From: Deltaproteobacteria bacterium
GTDB taxonomy: Bacteria > Myxococcota_A > SURF-8
Direction of reading: 5' to 3'
Length of the DNA stretch: 5,246 nt
Assembly (NCBI GenBank): GCA_029570245.1
Contig: JAKQSH010000440.1
Location: 1 to 5,246, forward strand
In this document: one piece after another, positions 1 to 5,246 of the stretch
How the letters are laid out: each line of letters begins with the position of its first letter
How positions within the stretch are numbered: position 1 is the first letter of the stretch
Position numbers and translations under genes: made by a program
Notes under the pieces: generated by a model
Seen by the model: only the letters and a program-made list of their open reading frames with translations
Databases searched by the model: none
Told to the model about the DNA's origin: nothing

Positions 1-3000
1 GAATGTTGCCCTGTTCCTGAATCAGAACGCCGAACTCATAATAAGGTTCGATGTTTTCCTGGCTTATTTCCCTGATGTTTGAAATGGCGCGGGAGTACAC
101 CGTTCTTGCCAGATCATGCTCTCCGCGCTCGGTGAAAATGCGGCCCATAATGAGCGAAGCCTTCAGATAATCGTGACTTTCGGGACGCACCTGCTGGCAG
201 GCGTGAATGGCTTCGTCAAGCATGCCGAACTTTTTGTATCCTTCTGCCGCTTCACAGAAACGCCCGGCTTTTTCGTACAGACTGAAAACCTTGACCTTCC
301 CGCCCACCATGTTGAAAAGTTCAGCTGCTTTAAGGAACTGCCCTGCTCTTTCATATGCTTCTGCGGCACGTTTGATTTTTCTGGCCTTCATAAAATTGCG
401 ACCGGCGTCGTCATAGAGCCTCGCTTTCATAAAGGCTTCTCCAGCCGGGACAAACTGCCCCATTTCTTCGTACAGATCGGCAGCGCTTTTGAACTCACCG
501 GCTTTTTCAAAGAACGGGATTGCCCTGGTCGGATTGCCGCTCCTGCGCCAGTATTCTCCCCGCTTCATATTGGCTTCATTAACCATGCGCAGCCCTTCAA
601 GCGCATCGGCTTCAAGCAACGGCTCCTCGGCGTACTTGAACATCTCAACCGCCTCCTGGAACTGCCCCTGGCTGAAATAGTTCATGCCGTAAATCTTATA
701 ATGCAGATTCTGATTGCCGCTCTGCTGCGCCGCTTCAGTGGCGCGGCCATAGTCTCCAGCGCGAATAAAAAGTTCGGCGGCTTCGACATACCTCTTGTAT
801 GCCATAAGCTCAAGGCCTTTTTCTATGTAGCGCTTGCGGGCTTCTTCGTTTGAAAGCACTTCCTCAGAATTGAAAAGGTCAACTGCTTGCGCCTCTGAAT
901 CGGAGTTGAGAATCTCAGCAATATCACGGAAGCCGGAAGAAGCTGCTTCGATTCCAGCTTCAGGTTTGGCTGGAACAGTTTCTCCAAGAACGATTTCATC
1001 AGGCACACGCAGGATATCATCTGAAAGCTCTATAGCCTCAGGAGGAATCACCAGAGACGATTTGCGAGTCTCATTGACGGTAGATGCGCCGGCAACGGAG
1101 GCCTTACCGTTACTGCCCGCAGCAATCCCGGACGCAGGACGTGAATTCCTTGATGCTGTTTCAGGTACCTGTGCCGTAGAAAAAGTGTTACGGCTGCCGT
1201 TGTCGGCGGGAACATCACCAGAAGTACGAGCCTTCTGCAAAGCTTCAACTGCCGGCCACATGGCTATTTCGATTTCTTGCGGGGCGGTATTTTTGATTTC
1301 CACCTTTTTGAAACCGCGCTCGTCGCCGTGAGTCAGTGTAAAATAATGAGTTCCAAACGACAGATAGTACGAGACGAATTCCTGGGCCATGCTGATTTTA
1401 GTCTGGGCGGGATTGCCATCTACTTCTATCGTTACGCCTGTCAGAGCTTCGCGCCTGATGCGCTCATTAACCACCTGTTTTTCGCTGCCGTCGGGCTGCT
1501 TTTCGACAGTATTGTATTTTTCGATGCGCTCATGCACCGCTTTAATGCCGATGTATACTTCCGTAAGACGCAAGTCTATTTCAATACTGTGATCTCCGTC
1601 TTTTTCTATCGCTACCTGACGGCTTAACTCATAAGTTCCAAGCAGAGAACCATCTTTCGCATTCACCATGATTCCGTCAAGATACACATTGTACTGACCC
1701 GCCGGAATGTTCCTGAAAACGGCACGATTGCCTGAAACCTGCTGAATATAGCGACTTATTGAACTGAAACTCTTGCGAGCGATATCTTCCATATTCATCT
1801 GGCGTTCCATATCGGAACGGTGCGACTCCAGGACTTTATCCAGATTGAAAGCGCTCTCAAGCTTTTTTCTGGAAAGACGCACACCGAAAACACCGCGCTG
1901 ATAGTGCTCGTCGAAACTGACCTTGACCAGCAGATTTCCCTTGCCTATGAATCGGGCGCGCATAATGACAAGCGCAGCAAGCAGTATAACCAGCAACGGA
2001 GTCAGGAAAATAAAGACATTGAATTTCAGCAGAAATTCCTGGTGAAATTCGATTGTTGCCATTTTAATAAGCGGTTTTGGATCGCCTTTTCTGAACAGAT
2101 AAAGGCTTACTCTATAGTTGTCCATATCCATTCCCGGAGCAGGGACGGAACTGACATCGAAAATATAGGCATCAACTGCATCAGACCCGGAAAAAGCCGT
2201 ATTCAGATTTTCCGCAGTCAGGCCATGCACTCCGTTGGAAAAATCAAGTTTTCCGGCAAATACTGAAGAGTCGACTATTTCAGCTCTGGAGCCTACGATT
2301 TTTTCAATATCAGCGGCCACCGGCGCGGTGTCAAGACGCGATGGACTGAACAGAAGCTTAATCAGCCAATCTACAACAGAGTCGTGAGTTCCTGTGGCGT
2401 CTATTATCAATGATTTTCCGGGTTTGGGTGGAATGATTTTTTCCAGTTCAGCAAGCTCACGGAAATTATATACTATTTCTTTTTGGGGTTCAGGCTTTAC
2501 CTGCGGTGTCCCGGTATTTTTCTTTTTCTCGCGTTCTTTGATTTCAGCTGTAAAAGCCTCGTGAGACTTCGCATCCAGCAGAGCCAGATTCTGCAGAGCA
2601 CTTTCCAGAATATCCGGCTTGTTGTTGTCGAGAGAGAATCTCGCCATACGCCGGTAGACCGCCTGGTTCTCAGGATTCTGCTCCTGAAGCGTAGTAAGCA
2701 GTTCCAGAGCTTTGTCGATCTGCCTGGTTTTTTCATAGAAATCAACCAGATCGAGCTTATAAGTCAGTGAGCCGGGCTTAAGGCTCAGGCGTTTCTGCAA
2801 AGCTTCTTCGGCCTTGTCGAGAGTATCGGCCTTGACGAACAATTCAGACAACTGCTCAAGGAAGTTTTCATCTTCCGGGAGAACGCGACTGTCTCCGGTA
2901 AGCTGAGCAAGAGCATGAAATGCGTCGAGGTCGCTTTTAATATAGTAGCGCGCAATTTCAGTTTTAAGTTTATTGTTGCCCTTTGCTGCCATGTCAGCAG

Positions 3001-4372
3001 CCAGGTATGTTTCAACCACCCTGTCGATATCGTCGGTTTCGGAAAGAATTCTGGCCTGCACAAGCAGCATGGCTGGAGATTTTTTTGCGTGCTCATCGGC
3101 GGATTCAAAAGTTTTCTTCAACCGTTCTTTCTGAGCGGCAGAAAGCAACTCGTGCCTGATTTCGACTACGCTTTCAAAGGTCGGACTGAGTTCGAATGAT
3201 TCCAGCAGAGCTTCATTGGCAGCCAGAGGCTCAAAACGTTTTGAGTACAATTCAGCAGCCGCCAGTGCATATGCGGCGGACTGTTTTTTATCGCCTCCGG
3301 CGGCGGCCAGAGACATGTAGACATCCGGGCATTCACATTTTTTTGCGGCAAGAGTCTTCCAGGTTTCCAGATATTCGGGCTTGCTCTGCTTAAGCTGCAT
3401 CAATCCTTTCAAATAAATGCTTTCCGGCTCAATGGAGATTTTGTCGAGTTTCTGCAGCACAGACTGAAGTTCAGTGAATTTTCCGGCACGCAGGTACATG
3501 TAAGCCATATTGTAATAGGCATCAACGCCACGCGGCTTGCGTCCGATGATTTTTTCGTATTCCGGCGCCGCTTTTCCTGTTTCACCAAGAAGATCGTAAT
3601 AACGCGCCAGCAGTTCAGGATCGCCGTCTTTACTTTCTGTTATTGCAGGCTTAAGAATTTCGACCAGATCATTTGCATAAAACACCGGAACGTCAATTCC
3701 GTCATTCCTCGCTTCAAGCAAGGACTGCAATGCTTCAGTATTCTTCCCACCGTAAAAGTTCAGCCATGCGGAACCCAGATGCATCAAGGCATTATAGTGT
3801 GCCGCATCGGCGCGGTTTTCAACAGCGACATCAACTTTAACATTGCACAATTGTCCGATTACACGGCTGATATCCTGAACCAGACTGTCCAGCCTGAAAA
3901 GATCGCCTTCAACCATAGCAGAAGACAGACTTTTGCCCGAAGCTCCGTCAAAAGAAAGAAGATCAACACGAAGATGGCCGTCGATAAAATCCACCAGTCC
4001 GGCAATAAGAGTCCGAGCATCCGCCCTTAACGCCAGATAAGGAATATCCTTAATTTTTATTGCGTTCTCCGGACCGCACTCAATATTGGCCTGCCGGCAT
4101 GCCTTAATCATTCCCGCCATTGAAGCGACGGAAATATTGCCGCTTTTTTCCAGCGCATTCAGAATCATTATTTCGAGACCAACGGCCAGTTCCGGCAATG
4201 CTTCTCCGGCCCTGAAATGCAGAGCGAGCCTGGTTCCCTGCCGCTGTGCAGGCTGTTCGTCAACGGTTTTGCCGGCATCCACACCGCCATCCTGAGCAAA
4301 TACCGACAAAGGAGCAGCAAGCATCAGCATAAAAATTAAAAATGCAGCGCATCTATTTATATTTATCATCAT
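1..4372 (-). CDS. Giant membrane-spanning TPR-repeat protein with TolB-N-like domain (3' end outside window)
   Basis: One open frame runs from ATG at 4372 to the window edge: 1457 codons with no stop or frameshift. The visible protein divides as follows: signal peptide 1-26; TolB-N/FlgO-like domain about 48-176; degenerate TPR helices about 185-610; alpha/beta segment about 650-780; one transmembrane helix 784-804 followed by R805, R807 and K811; two beta-sandwich-like regions about 811-1038; Ser/Pro/Ala-rich acidic linker about 1046-1175; helical repeats from about 1190 to the edge. The positive-inside rule puts residues before 784 outside the cytoplasmic membrane and the rest in the cytoplasm. 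No catalytic motif is seen, so a scaffold or signal-relay role is only inferred; an enzymatic domain could lie beyond the edge. Starts at 4384 (in frame, adding MYGF) and 4369 are also possible. None has a strong Shine-Dalgarno; GGAT six to eight bases before 4384 is the best. An in-frame TAG lies just upstream at 4396-4394. I do not recognise a named gene. Confidence 0.95.
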   Translation of the reverse strand, partial: MMININRCAAFLIFMLMLAAPLSVFAQDGGVDAGKTVDEQPAQRQGTRLALHFRAGEALPELAVGLEIMILNALEKSGNISVASMAGMIKACRQANIECGPENAIKIKDIPYLALRADARTLIAGLVDFIDGHLRVDLLSFDGASGKSLSSAMVEGDLFRLDSLVQDISRVIGQLCNVKVDVAVENRADAAHYNALMHLGSAWLNFYGGKNTEALQSLLEARNDGIDVPVFYANDLVEILKPAITESKDGDPELLARYYDLLGETGKAAPEYEKIIGRKPRGVDAYYNMAYMYLRAGKFTELQSVLQKLDKISIEPESIYLKGLMQLKQSKPEYLETWKTLAAKKCECPDVYMSLAAAGGDKKQSAAYALAAAELYSKRFEPLAANEALLESFELSPTFESVVEIRHELLSAAQKERLKKTFESADEHAKKSPAMLLVQARILSETDDIDRVVETYLAADMAAKGNNKLKTEIARYYIKSDLDAFHALAQLTGDSRVLPEDENFLEQLSELFVKADTLDKAEEALQKRLSLKPGSLTYKLDLVDFYEKTRQIDKALELLTTLQEQNPENQAVYRRMARFSLDNNKPDILESALQNLALLDAKSHEAFTAEIKEREKKKNTGTPQVKPEPQKEIVYNFRELAELEKIIPPKPGKSLIIDATGTHDSVVDWLIKLLFSPSRLDTAPVAADIEKIVGSRAEIVDSSVFAGKLDFSNGVHGLTAENLNTAFSGSDAVDAYIFDVSSVPAPGMDMDNYRVSLYLFRKGDPKPLIKMATIEFHQEFLLKFNVFIFLTPLLVILLAALVIMRARFIGKGNLLVKVSFDEHYQRGVFGVRLSRKKLESAFNLDKVLESHRSDMERQMNMEDIARKSFSSISRYIQQVSGNRAVFRNIPAGQYNVYLDGIMVNAKDGSLLGTYELSRQVAIEKDGDHSIEIDLRLTEVYIGIKAVHERIEKYNTVEKQPDGSEKQVVNERIRREALTGVTIEVDGNPAQTKISMAQEFVSYYLSFGTHYFTLTHGDERGFKKVEIKNTAPQEIEIAMWPAVEALQKARTSGDVPADNGSRNTFSTAQVPETASRNSRPASGIAAGSNGKASVAGASTVNETRKSSLVIPPEAIELSDDILRVPDEIVLGETVPAKPEAGIEAASSGFRDIAEILNSDSEAQAVDLFNSEEVLSNEEARKRYIEKGLELMAYKRYVEAAELFIRAGDYGRATEAAQQSGNQNLHYKIYGMNYFSQGQFQEAVEMFKYAEEPLLEADALEGLRMVNEANMKRGEYWRRSGNPTRAIPFFEKAGEFKSAADLYEEMGQFVPAGEAFMKARLYDDAGRNFMKARKIKRAAEAYERAGQFLKAAELFNMVGGKVKVFSLYEKAGRFCEAAEGYKKFGMLDEAIHACQQVRPESHDYLKASLIMGRIFTERGEHDLARTVYSRAISNIREISQENIEPYYEFGVLIQEQGNI
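191..541 (-). repeat. Nine-unit 13-residue helical repeat array within the large protein
   Basis: Residues 1278-1394 break into nine consecutive 13-residue units without insertion or deletion. Examples are AGEFKSAADLYEE, ARKIKRAAEAYER, AGQFLKAAELFNM and AGRFCEAAEGYKK. The consensus is roughly [A]-G-x-[F/Y]-x-x-A-A-x-x-[Y/F]-x-[K]. Unit seven (VGGKVKVFSLYEK) is the most decayed. Related units appear earlier at 1192-1204 and 1205-1217 and, more isolated, at 1235-1247. Sequence after 1394 returns to longer TPR-like spacing (LKASLIMGRIFTERGEHDLARTVYSRAI). The small residues at positions 1, 2, 7 and 8 and the aromatic at 11 resemble TPR packing positions, but two units make 26 residues, shorter than the 34 of a TPR. 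Confidence 0.85.
848..1237 (-). other. Low-complexity acidic linker
   Basis: Residues about 1046-1175 are rich in Ser, Ala, Pro, Asn and Thr at first, then become acidic with short hydrophobic patches (PEAIELSDDILRVPDEIV, later FRDIAEILNSDSEAQ). There is no repeat period and few aromatics. It is probably disordered and separates the beta-sandwich region from the cytoplasmic helical array. The hydrophobic patches within acidic sequence could be docking motifs, which is speculation. Confidence 0.6.
1259..1942 (-). other. Two cytoplasmic beta-sandwich-like domains
   Basis: Residues about 811-936 begin with GNLLVKVSFDE and GVFGVRLSRKK and contain AVFRNIPAGQYNVYLDG. The F-x-N-I-P-A-G-x-Y motif is typical of carboxypeptidase-regulatory-like/CnaB-type folds. 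A charged helix of about 40 residues (838-878) interrupts the two halves. Residues about 937-1038 form a second beta-rich unit with ALTGVTIEVDGNPA, then SFGTHYFTLTHGDERGFKKV, which recalls PEGA-type domains. Such domains are usually structural or protein-binding. Assignments are by motif only. Confidence 0.5.
1961..2023 (-). other. Single transmembrane helix
   Basis: Residues 784-804 (FNVFIFLTPLLVILLAALVI plus Met) form the only long uncharged hydrophobic run after the signal peptide. R805, R807 and K811 follow it, predicting a cytoplasmic C-terminal side. With the cleaved signal peptide this gives a type I topology. Confidence 0.9.
2033..2425 (-). other. Juxtamembrane alpha/beta segment
   Basis: Residues about 650-780 sit between a Lys/Glu/Pro-rich spacer (614-632) and the transmembrane helix. 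A strand (KSLIIDATG) is followed by a helix (VVDWLIKLLFSPSRL), another helix, the segment VDAYIFDVSSV and a strand pair YRVSLYLFRKGDPKPLI. The order loosely mirrors the N-terminal TolB-N-like domain, which may mean a diverged second copy. No catalytic signature is seen. The boundaries are approximate. Confidence 0.4.
2543..3820 (-). other. Extracytoplasmic TPR-like helical region
   Basis: Residues about 185-610 are almost wholly helical and carry degenerate tetratricopeptide signatures. The clearest stretches are 189-222 (YNALMHLGSAWLNFYGGK then EAL), 254-329 (LLARYYDLLGETGKAAPEYE and AYYNMAYMYLRAGKF), 434-460, and 502-599 (DLVDFYEKTRQIDKALELL, then NQAVYRRMARFSLDNNK). Units are near 34 residues where readable, with decayed intervals between them. 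TPR superhelices bind peptides or proteins. Because it follows a signal peptide and precedes the transmembrane helix, this region should face the periplasm or cell exterior. Confidence 0.75.
3845..4231 (-). other. TolB-N/FlgO-like alpha-beta domain
   Basis: Residues about 48-176 follow the order of the small domain often found with TPRs in bacterial signalling proteins such as some class III adenylate cyclases. The first strand is TRLALHF, followed by a helix GLEIMILNALEKSG, then the strand ISVAS. Next come a helix with a gap, the segment LRADARTLIAGLVDF, a strand LRVDLLSFDGASGK, and a closing helix LDSLVQDISRVIGQL. The pattern 'ADA-x-x-hydrophobic-x-G-x-V, then R-V-x-hydrophobic, then D-x-x-x-G' is the most telling part. 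The assignment is by eye, without a profile search. In related proteins the domain is thought to be non-enzymatic. Confidence 0.55.
4295..4372 (-). other. Sec signal peptide of the large TPR protein
   Basis: Residues 1-26 have a short n-region ending in Arg7, a hydrophobic core (AAFLIFMLMLAAPL) and a signal peptidase I-type site, VFA|QDG, after Ala26. There is no lipobox cysteine at the cleavage site, so a lipoprotein is unlikely. The four extra residues of the 4384 start would only lengthen the n-region. Cleavage is expected because the following 750 residues look soluble. Confidence 0.85.
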
Positions 4373-4412
4373 AAAACCGTACATCCCGATCCGCTAACGT
4401 GTTATAAAGCTT

Positions 4413-4479
4413 CCCCACCACTGAACAGCTGCATCCCCAACGGCGGAATCCCCCGAAATGCAGACGGTCGCCCAACCCC
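4413..4479 (-). other. G-rich 5' leader with a small stem
   Basis: The predicted leader contains five runs of three to five G on the RNA strand (C runs on the plus strand at 4413-4416, 4435-4438, 4450-4454, 4471-4473 and 4476-4479). The 6-bp arms CTGCAT/ATGCAG (plus strand 4429-4434 and 4458-4463) could enclose two of these runs. Loops between G runs are mostly long, so a stable quadruplex is doubtful. I recognise no riboswitch family. Confidence 0.25.
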
Positions 4480-4501
4480 ACACCAATCTCTTTGGGTTAA
4501 A

Positions 4502-4530
4502 AGTATATATATTAAAGTGAGCCGTGTGAA
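4502..4530 (-). promoter_or_regulatory. Sigma70-type promoter for the large TPR gene
   Basis: On the minus strand the -35 box TTCACA (4530-4525) and -10 box TATACT (4507-4502) each match the consensus at five of six positions. They are separated by exactly 17 bp of AT-rich spacer. Transcription would begin near 4495, giving a leader of about 120 nt before ATG 4372. It is the best promoter-like pair I found in the gap and points at the large gene. Confidence 0.6.
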
Positions 4531-4541
4531 GGATTTTAACA

Positions 4542-4582
4542 GAAGATTGAAGATTGATATTACCGATCTTCCCCCGAAGATT
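4542..4582. promoter_or_regulatory. GAAGATT repeat/dyad cluster, possible operator
   Basis: GAAGATT occurs as a back-to-back pair (4542-4548, 4549-4555) and again at 4576-4582. The third copy is half of a dyad, ATCTTC-CCCC-GAAGAT (4566-4581), with perfect 6-bp arms. The cluster starts 12 bp upstream of the predicted -35 box, where an activator would usually bind. No regulator is known from the window. Confidence 0.35.
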
Positions 4583-4836
4583 ATAGACCTGAAAGCTGGC
4601 AAAGTCAGGAGGTCTTATCACCAGAAGGAAGAAGAATTGACGAGACCGCCAGCGTCCGTCATCAGCCAAATTGGGAGAAAACTGCCCTGGTGCGAATCGA
4701 CTCGCTCGGAGTTGGCCGCCGTTTCGGAGCTTGATGGAAGGCGCCTAAACGGTTACGAGATGGATCGGTATTCTTTACTATTATCGAATGTACGAAATAA
4801 TCGTTGCTCTACCTGCTCAGCGTATGGGTTTCGGCT

Positions 4837-4869
4837 TATAAAAATGGCCGTCCACCTGAGGACGGCCAT
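4837..4869 (-). terminator. Rho-independent terminator of the ELWxxDGT gene
   Basis: A perfect 10-bp stem, ATGGCCGTCC/GGACGGCCAT (4869-4860 with 4853-4844), closes a 6-nt loop. On the minus strand it is followed by TTTT and AT-rich sequence. It begins 25 bases after the TAA of the upstream gene. A T5 tract at 4872-4876 on the plus strand means it could also stop antisense transcription. Confidence 0.9.
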
Positions 4870-4893
4870 GCTTTTTAAATTCGGACCGCGGGC

Positions 4894-5246
4894 TTATTCA
4901 AGAGTAATAAGCCAGGGTTCGTAAGAAGCGCTTTCTGTATAGGCAGAGAAAAGGATGTGATTACCGTTGATCTCAAAGAGATCGGTCGCCCCCGAACTCC
5001 CAGAACCTTCCATAACGTCATAAAGAAGTTCTGTTCCTTCAGTTGTTCCGTCGCTTTTCCATATTTCATAACCATCAACCTGATTTCCTGCTGCAAATAC
5101 AAGATATCCGCCGAATTCAAGCAGATAAGACGGGTTGGAACTGCTGTCGCCGGGATTGATGTCCAGAATCATTTCAGTTCCTTCTGCCGTACCGTCACTG
5201 CTCCACAATTCCATACCATGCTCAACATCCGTAGCAGTGAAATACA
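4894..5246 (-). CDS. ELWxxDGT-repeat protein, C-terminal fragment (5' end outside window)
   Basis: The frame is open from the window edge (first full codon at 5244) to TAA at 4896-4894, giving 116 residues. It contains the hallmark of the ELWxxDGT repeat family twice: ELWSSDGTAEGTEMILDINP and EIWKSDGTTEGTELLYDV. Each is followed by a Gly/Ser-rich turn and the strand motif 'NG/GG-x-x-x-F-x-A' (GGYLVFAAG, then NGNHILFSA). A final half-motif, EPWLITLE, ends the protein. Members are usually long secreted or surface proteins with many such units, probably forming beta-propeller-like folds; their biochemical role is not established. No sorting signal such as PEP-CTERM, LPXTG or a type IX domain follows the last unit. 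An internal ATG at 5214 is not the start, because coding similarity (YFTATDVEHG) continues upstream of it. Confidence 0.9.
   Translation of the reverse strand, partial: YFTATDVEHGMELWSSDGTAEGTEMILDINPGDSSSNPSYLLEFGGYLVFAAGNQVDGYEIWKSDGTTEGTELLYDVMEGSGSSGATDLFEINGNHILFSAYTESASYEPWLITLE
4921..5067 (-). repeat. ELWxxDGT repeat unit, last complete
   Basis: This is a 49-residue unit from EIWKSDGT to SASY. It keeps the DGTTEGTE turn, but the loop after the third strand has changed to MEGSGSSGATD. The chain ends nine codons later, including the stop. Confidence 0.85.
5068..5211 (-). repeat. ELWxxDGT repeat unit, penultimate
   Basis: This is a 48-residue unit from ELWSSDGT to VDGY. The aspartate-rich loop (DINPGDSSSNP) and the hydrophobic strand LLEFGGYLVFAA are typical of the family. 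Confidence 0.85.

Larger units (their letters stand above)
4385..4843. other. Intergenic region between two minus-strand genes
   Basis: About 450 bp separate the terminator of the ELWxxDGT gene from the start of the TPR gene. I see a promoter, a motif cluster upstream of it and a G-rich leader, listed separately. The stretch 4590-4840 holds nothing I can name. Open frames of 66-135 codons exist on both strands, but they use GTG or TTG starts or cross the promoter or terminator, lack ribosome-binding sites and show no recognisable family. No tRNA or insertion-sequence signature was found. Confidence 0.7.

Noticed and set aside
116..853. Plus-strand open frame of 245 codons
   Set aside because: It lies wholly antisense to the large minus-strand gene, in the part encoding the helical repeat array. 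The minus frame has clear repeat structure and the plus translation has no recognisable domain.
834..1331. Plus-strand open frame of 165 codons rich in Ser and Ala
   Set aside because: It is antisense to the low-complexity linker and second beta-domain of the large protein. The composition reflects the biased codons of the opposite strand.
4470..4476. GTTGGGC/GCCCAAC, resembling an integron attC outer core box
   Set aside because: No matching partner core box is found at attC spacing on either side, and there is no integrase or cassette structure.
4544..4571. GAAGAT-N11-ATCTTC hairpin as a terminator
   Set aside because: The stem is short and AT-rich with no following T tract. It is better read as part of the motif cluster upstream of the promoter.
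4394..4669. Minus-strand frame of 91 codons (TTG start) upstream of the large gene
   Set aside because: It overlaps the predicted promoter and leader, has a weak start, and an overlapping frame of similar size exists in the same place. There is no recognisable product.
4780..4830. GAGCAGGTAGAGCAACG on the minus strand, resembling a tRNA D-arm
   Set aside because: No acceptor stem, anticodon arm or TTCGA-type T-arm with the right spacing can be built around it.
4517..4924. Plus-strand frame of 135 codons starting at GTG
   Set aside because: It runs through the terminator hairpin and antisense into the ELWxxDGT gene. It has no ribosome-binding site and no family resemblance, and its start lies inside the minus-strand promoter spacer. 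I keep only the open stretch as a weak finding.

Overview
The window is bacterial DNA of roughly balanced GC by eye. Everything convincingly coding lies on the minus strand. Sec-type targeting, a large membrane-spanning TPR protein and an ELWxxDGT-repeat protein suggest a free-living, large-genome bacterium with an elaborate envelope. No marker gene is present, so I do not assign a phylum.

Layout, in minus-strand transcription order (high to low coordinates). (1) 5246-4894 is the C-terminal end of an ELWxxDGT-repeat protein whose start lies outside the window. (2) 4869-4837 is a strong intrinsic terminator just after its stop codon. (3) About 450 bp of non-coding DNA (4843-4385) follows. It holds a good sigma70-type promoter (TTCACA-17-TATACT, minus strand). 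Just upstream of the promoter are a cluster of GAAGATT direct repeats and a 16-bp dyad. Downstream is a G-rich leader of about 120 nt. (4) From 4372 to the window edge at position 1, one uninterrupted reading frame encodes at least 1457 residues of a single protein that continues out of the window.

I translated the large protein codon by codon and found no stop or frameshift. Its architecture is: a Sec signal peptide; a domain resembling the TolB-N/FlgO-like fold often found beside TPRs in bacterial signalling proteins; about 420 residues of degenerate TPR helices; a small alpha/beta domain; a single transmembrane helix (784-804) followed by Arg/Lys; two beta-sandwich-like domains; a Ser/Pro/Ala-rich acidic linker; and a helical array with an exact 13-residue period, nine units in a row. 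Topology predicts TPR-rich regions on both sides of the cytoplasmic membrane, joined by one helix. This suggests a transmembrane scaffold or sensor, but no catalytic domain is visible in the window and the partner is unknown.

The two genes point the same way. The terminator and the separate promoter argue that they are independent transcription units. The many shorter open frames opposite the large gene, and those in the intergenic gap, look like by-products rather than genes.
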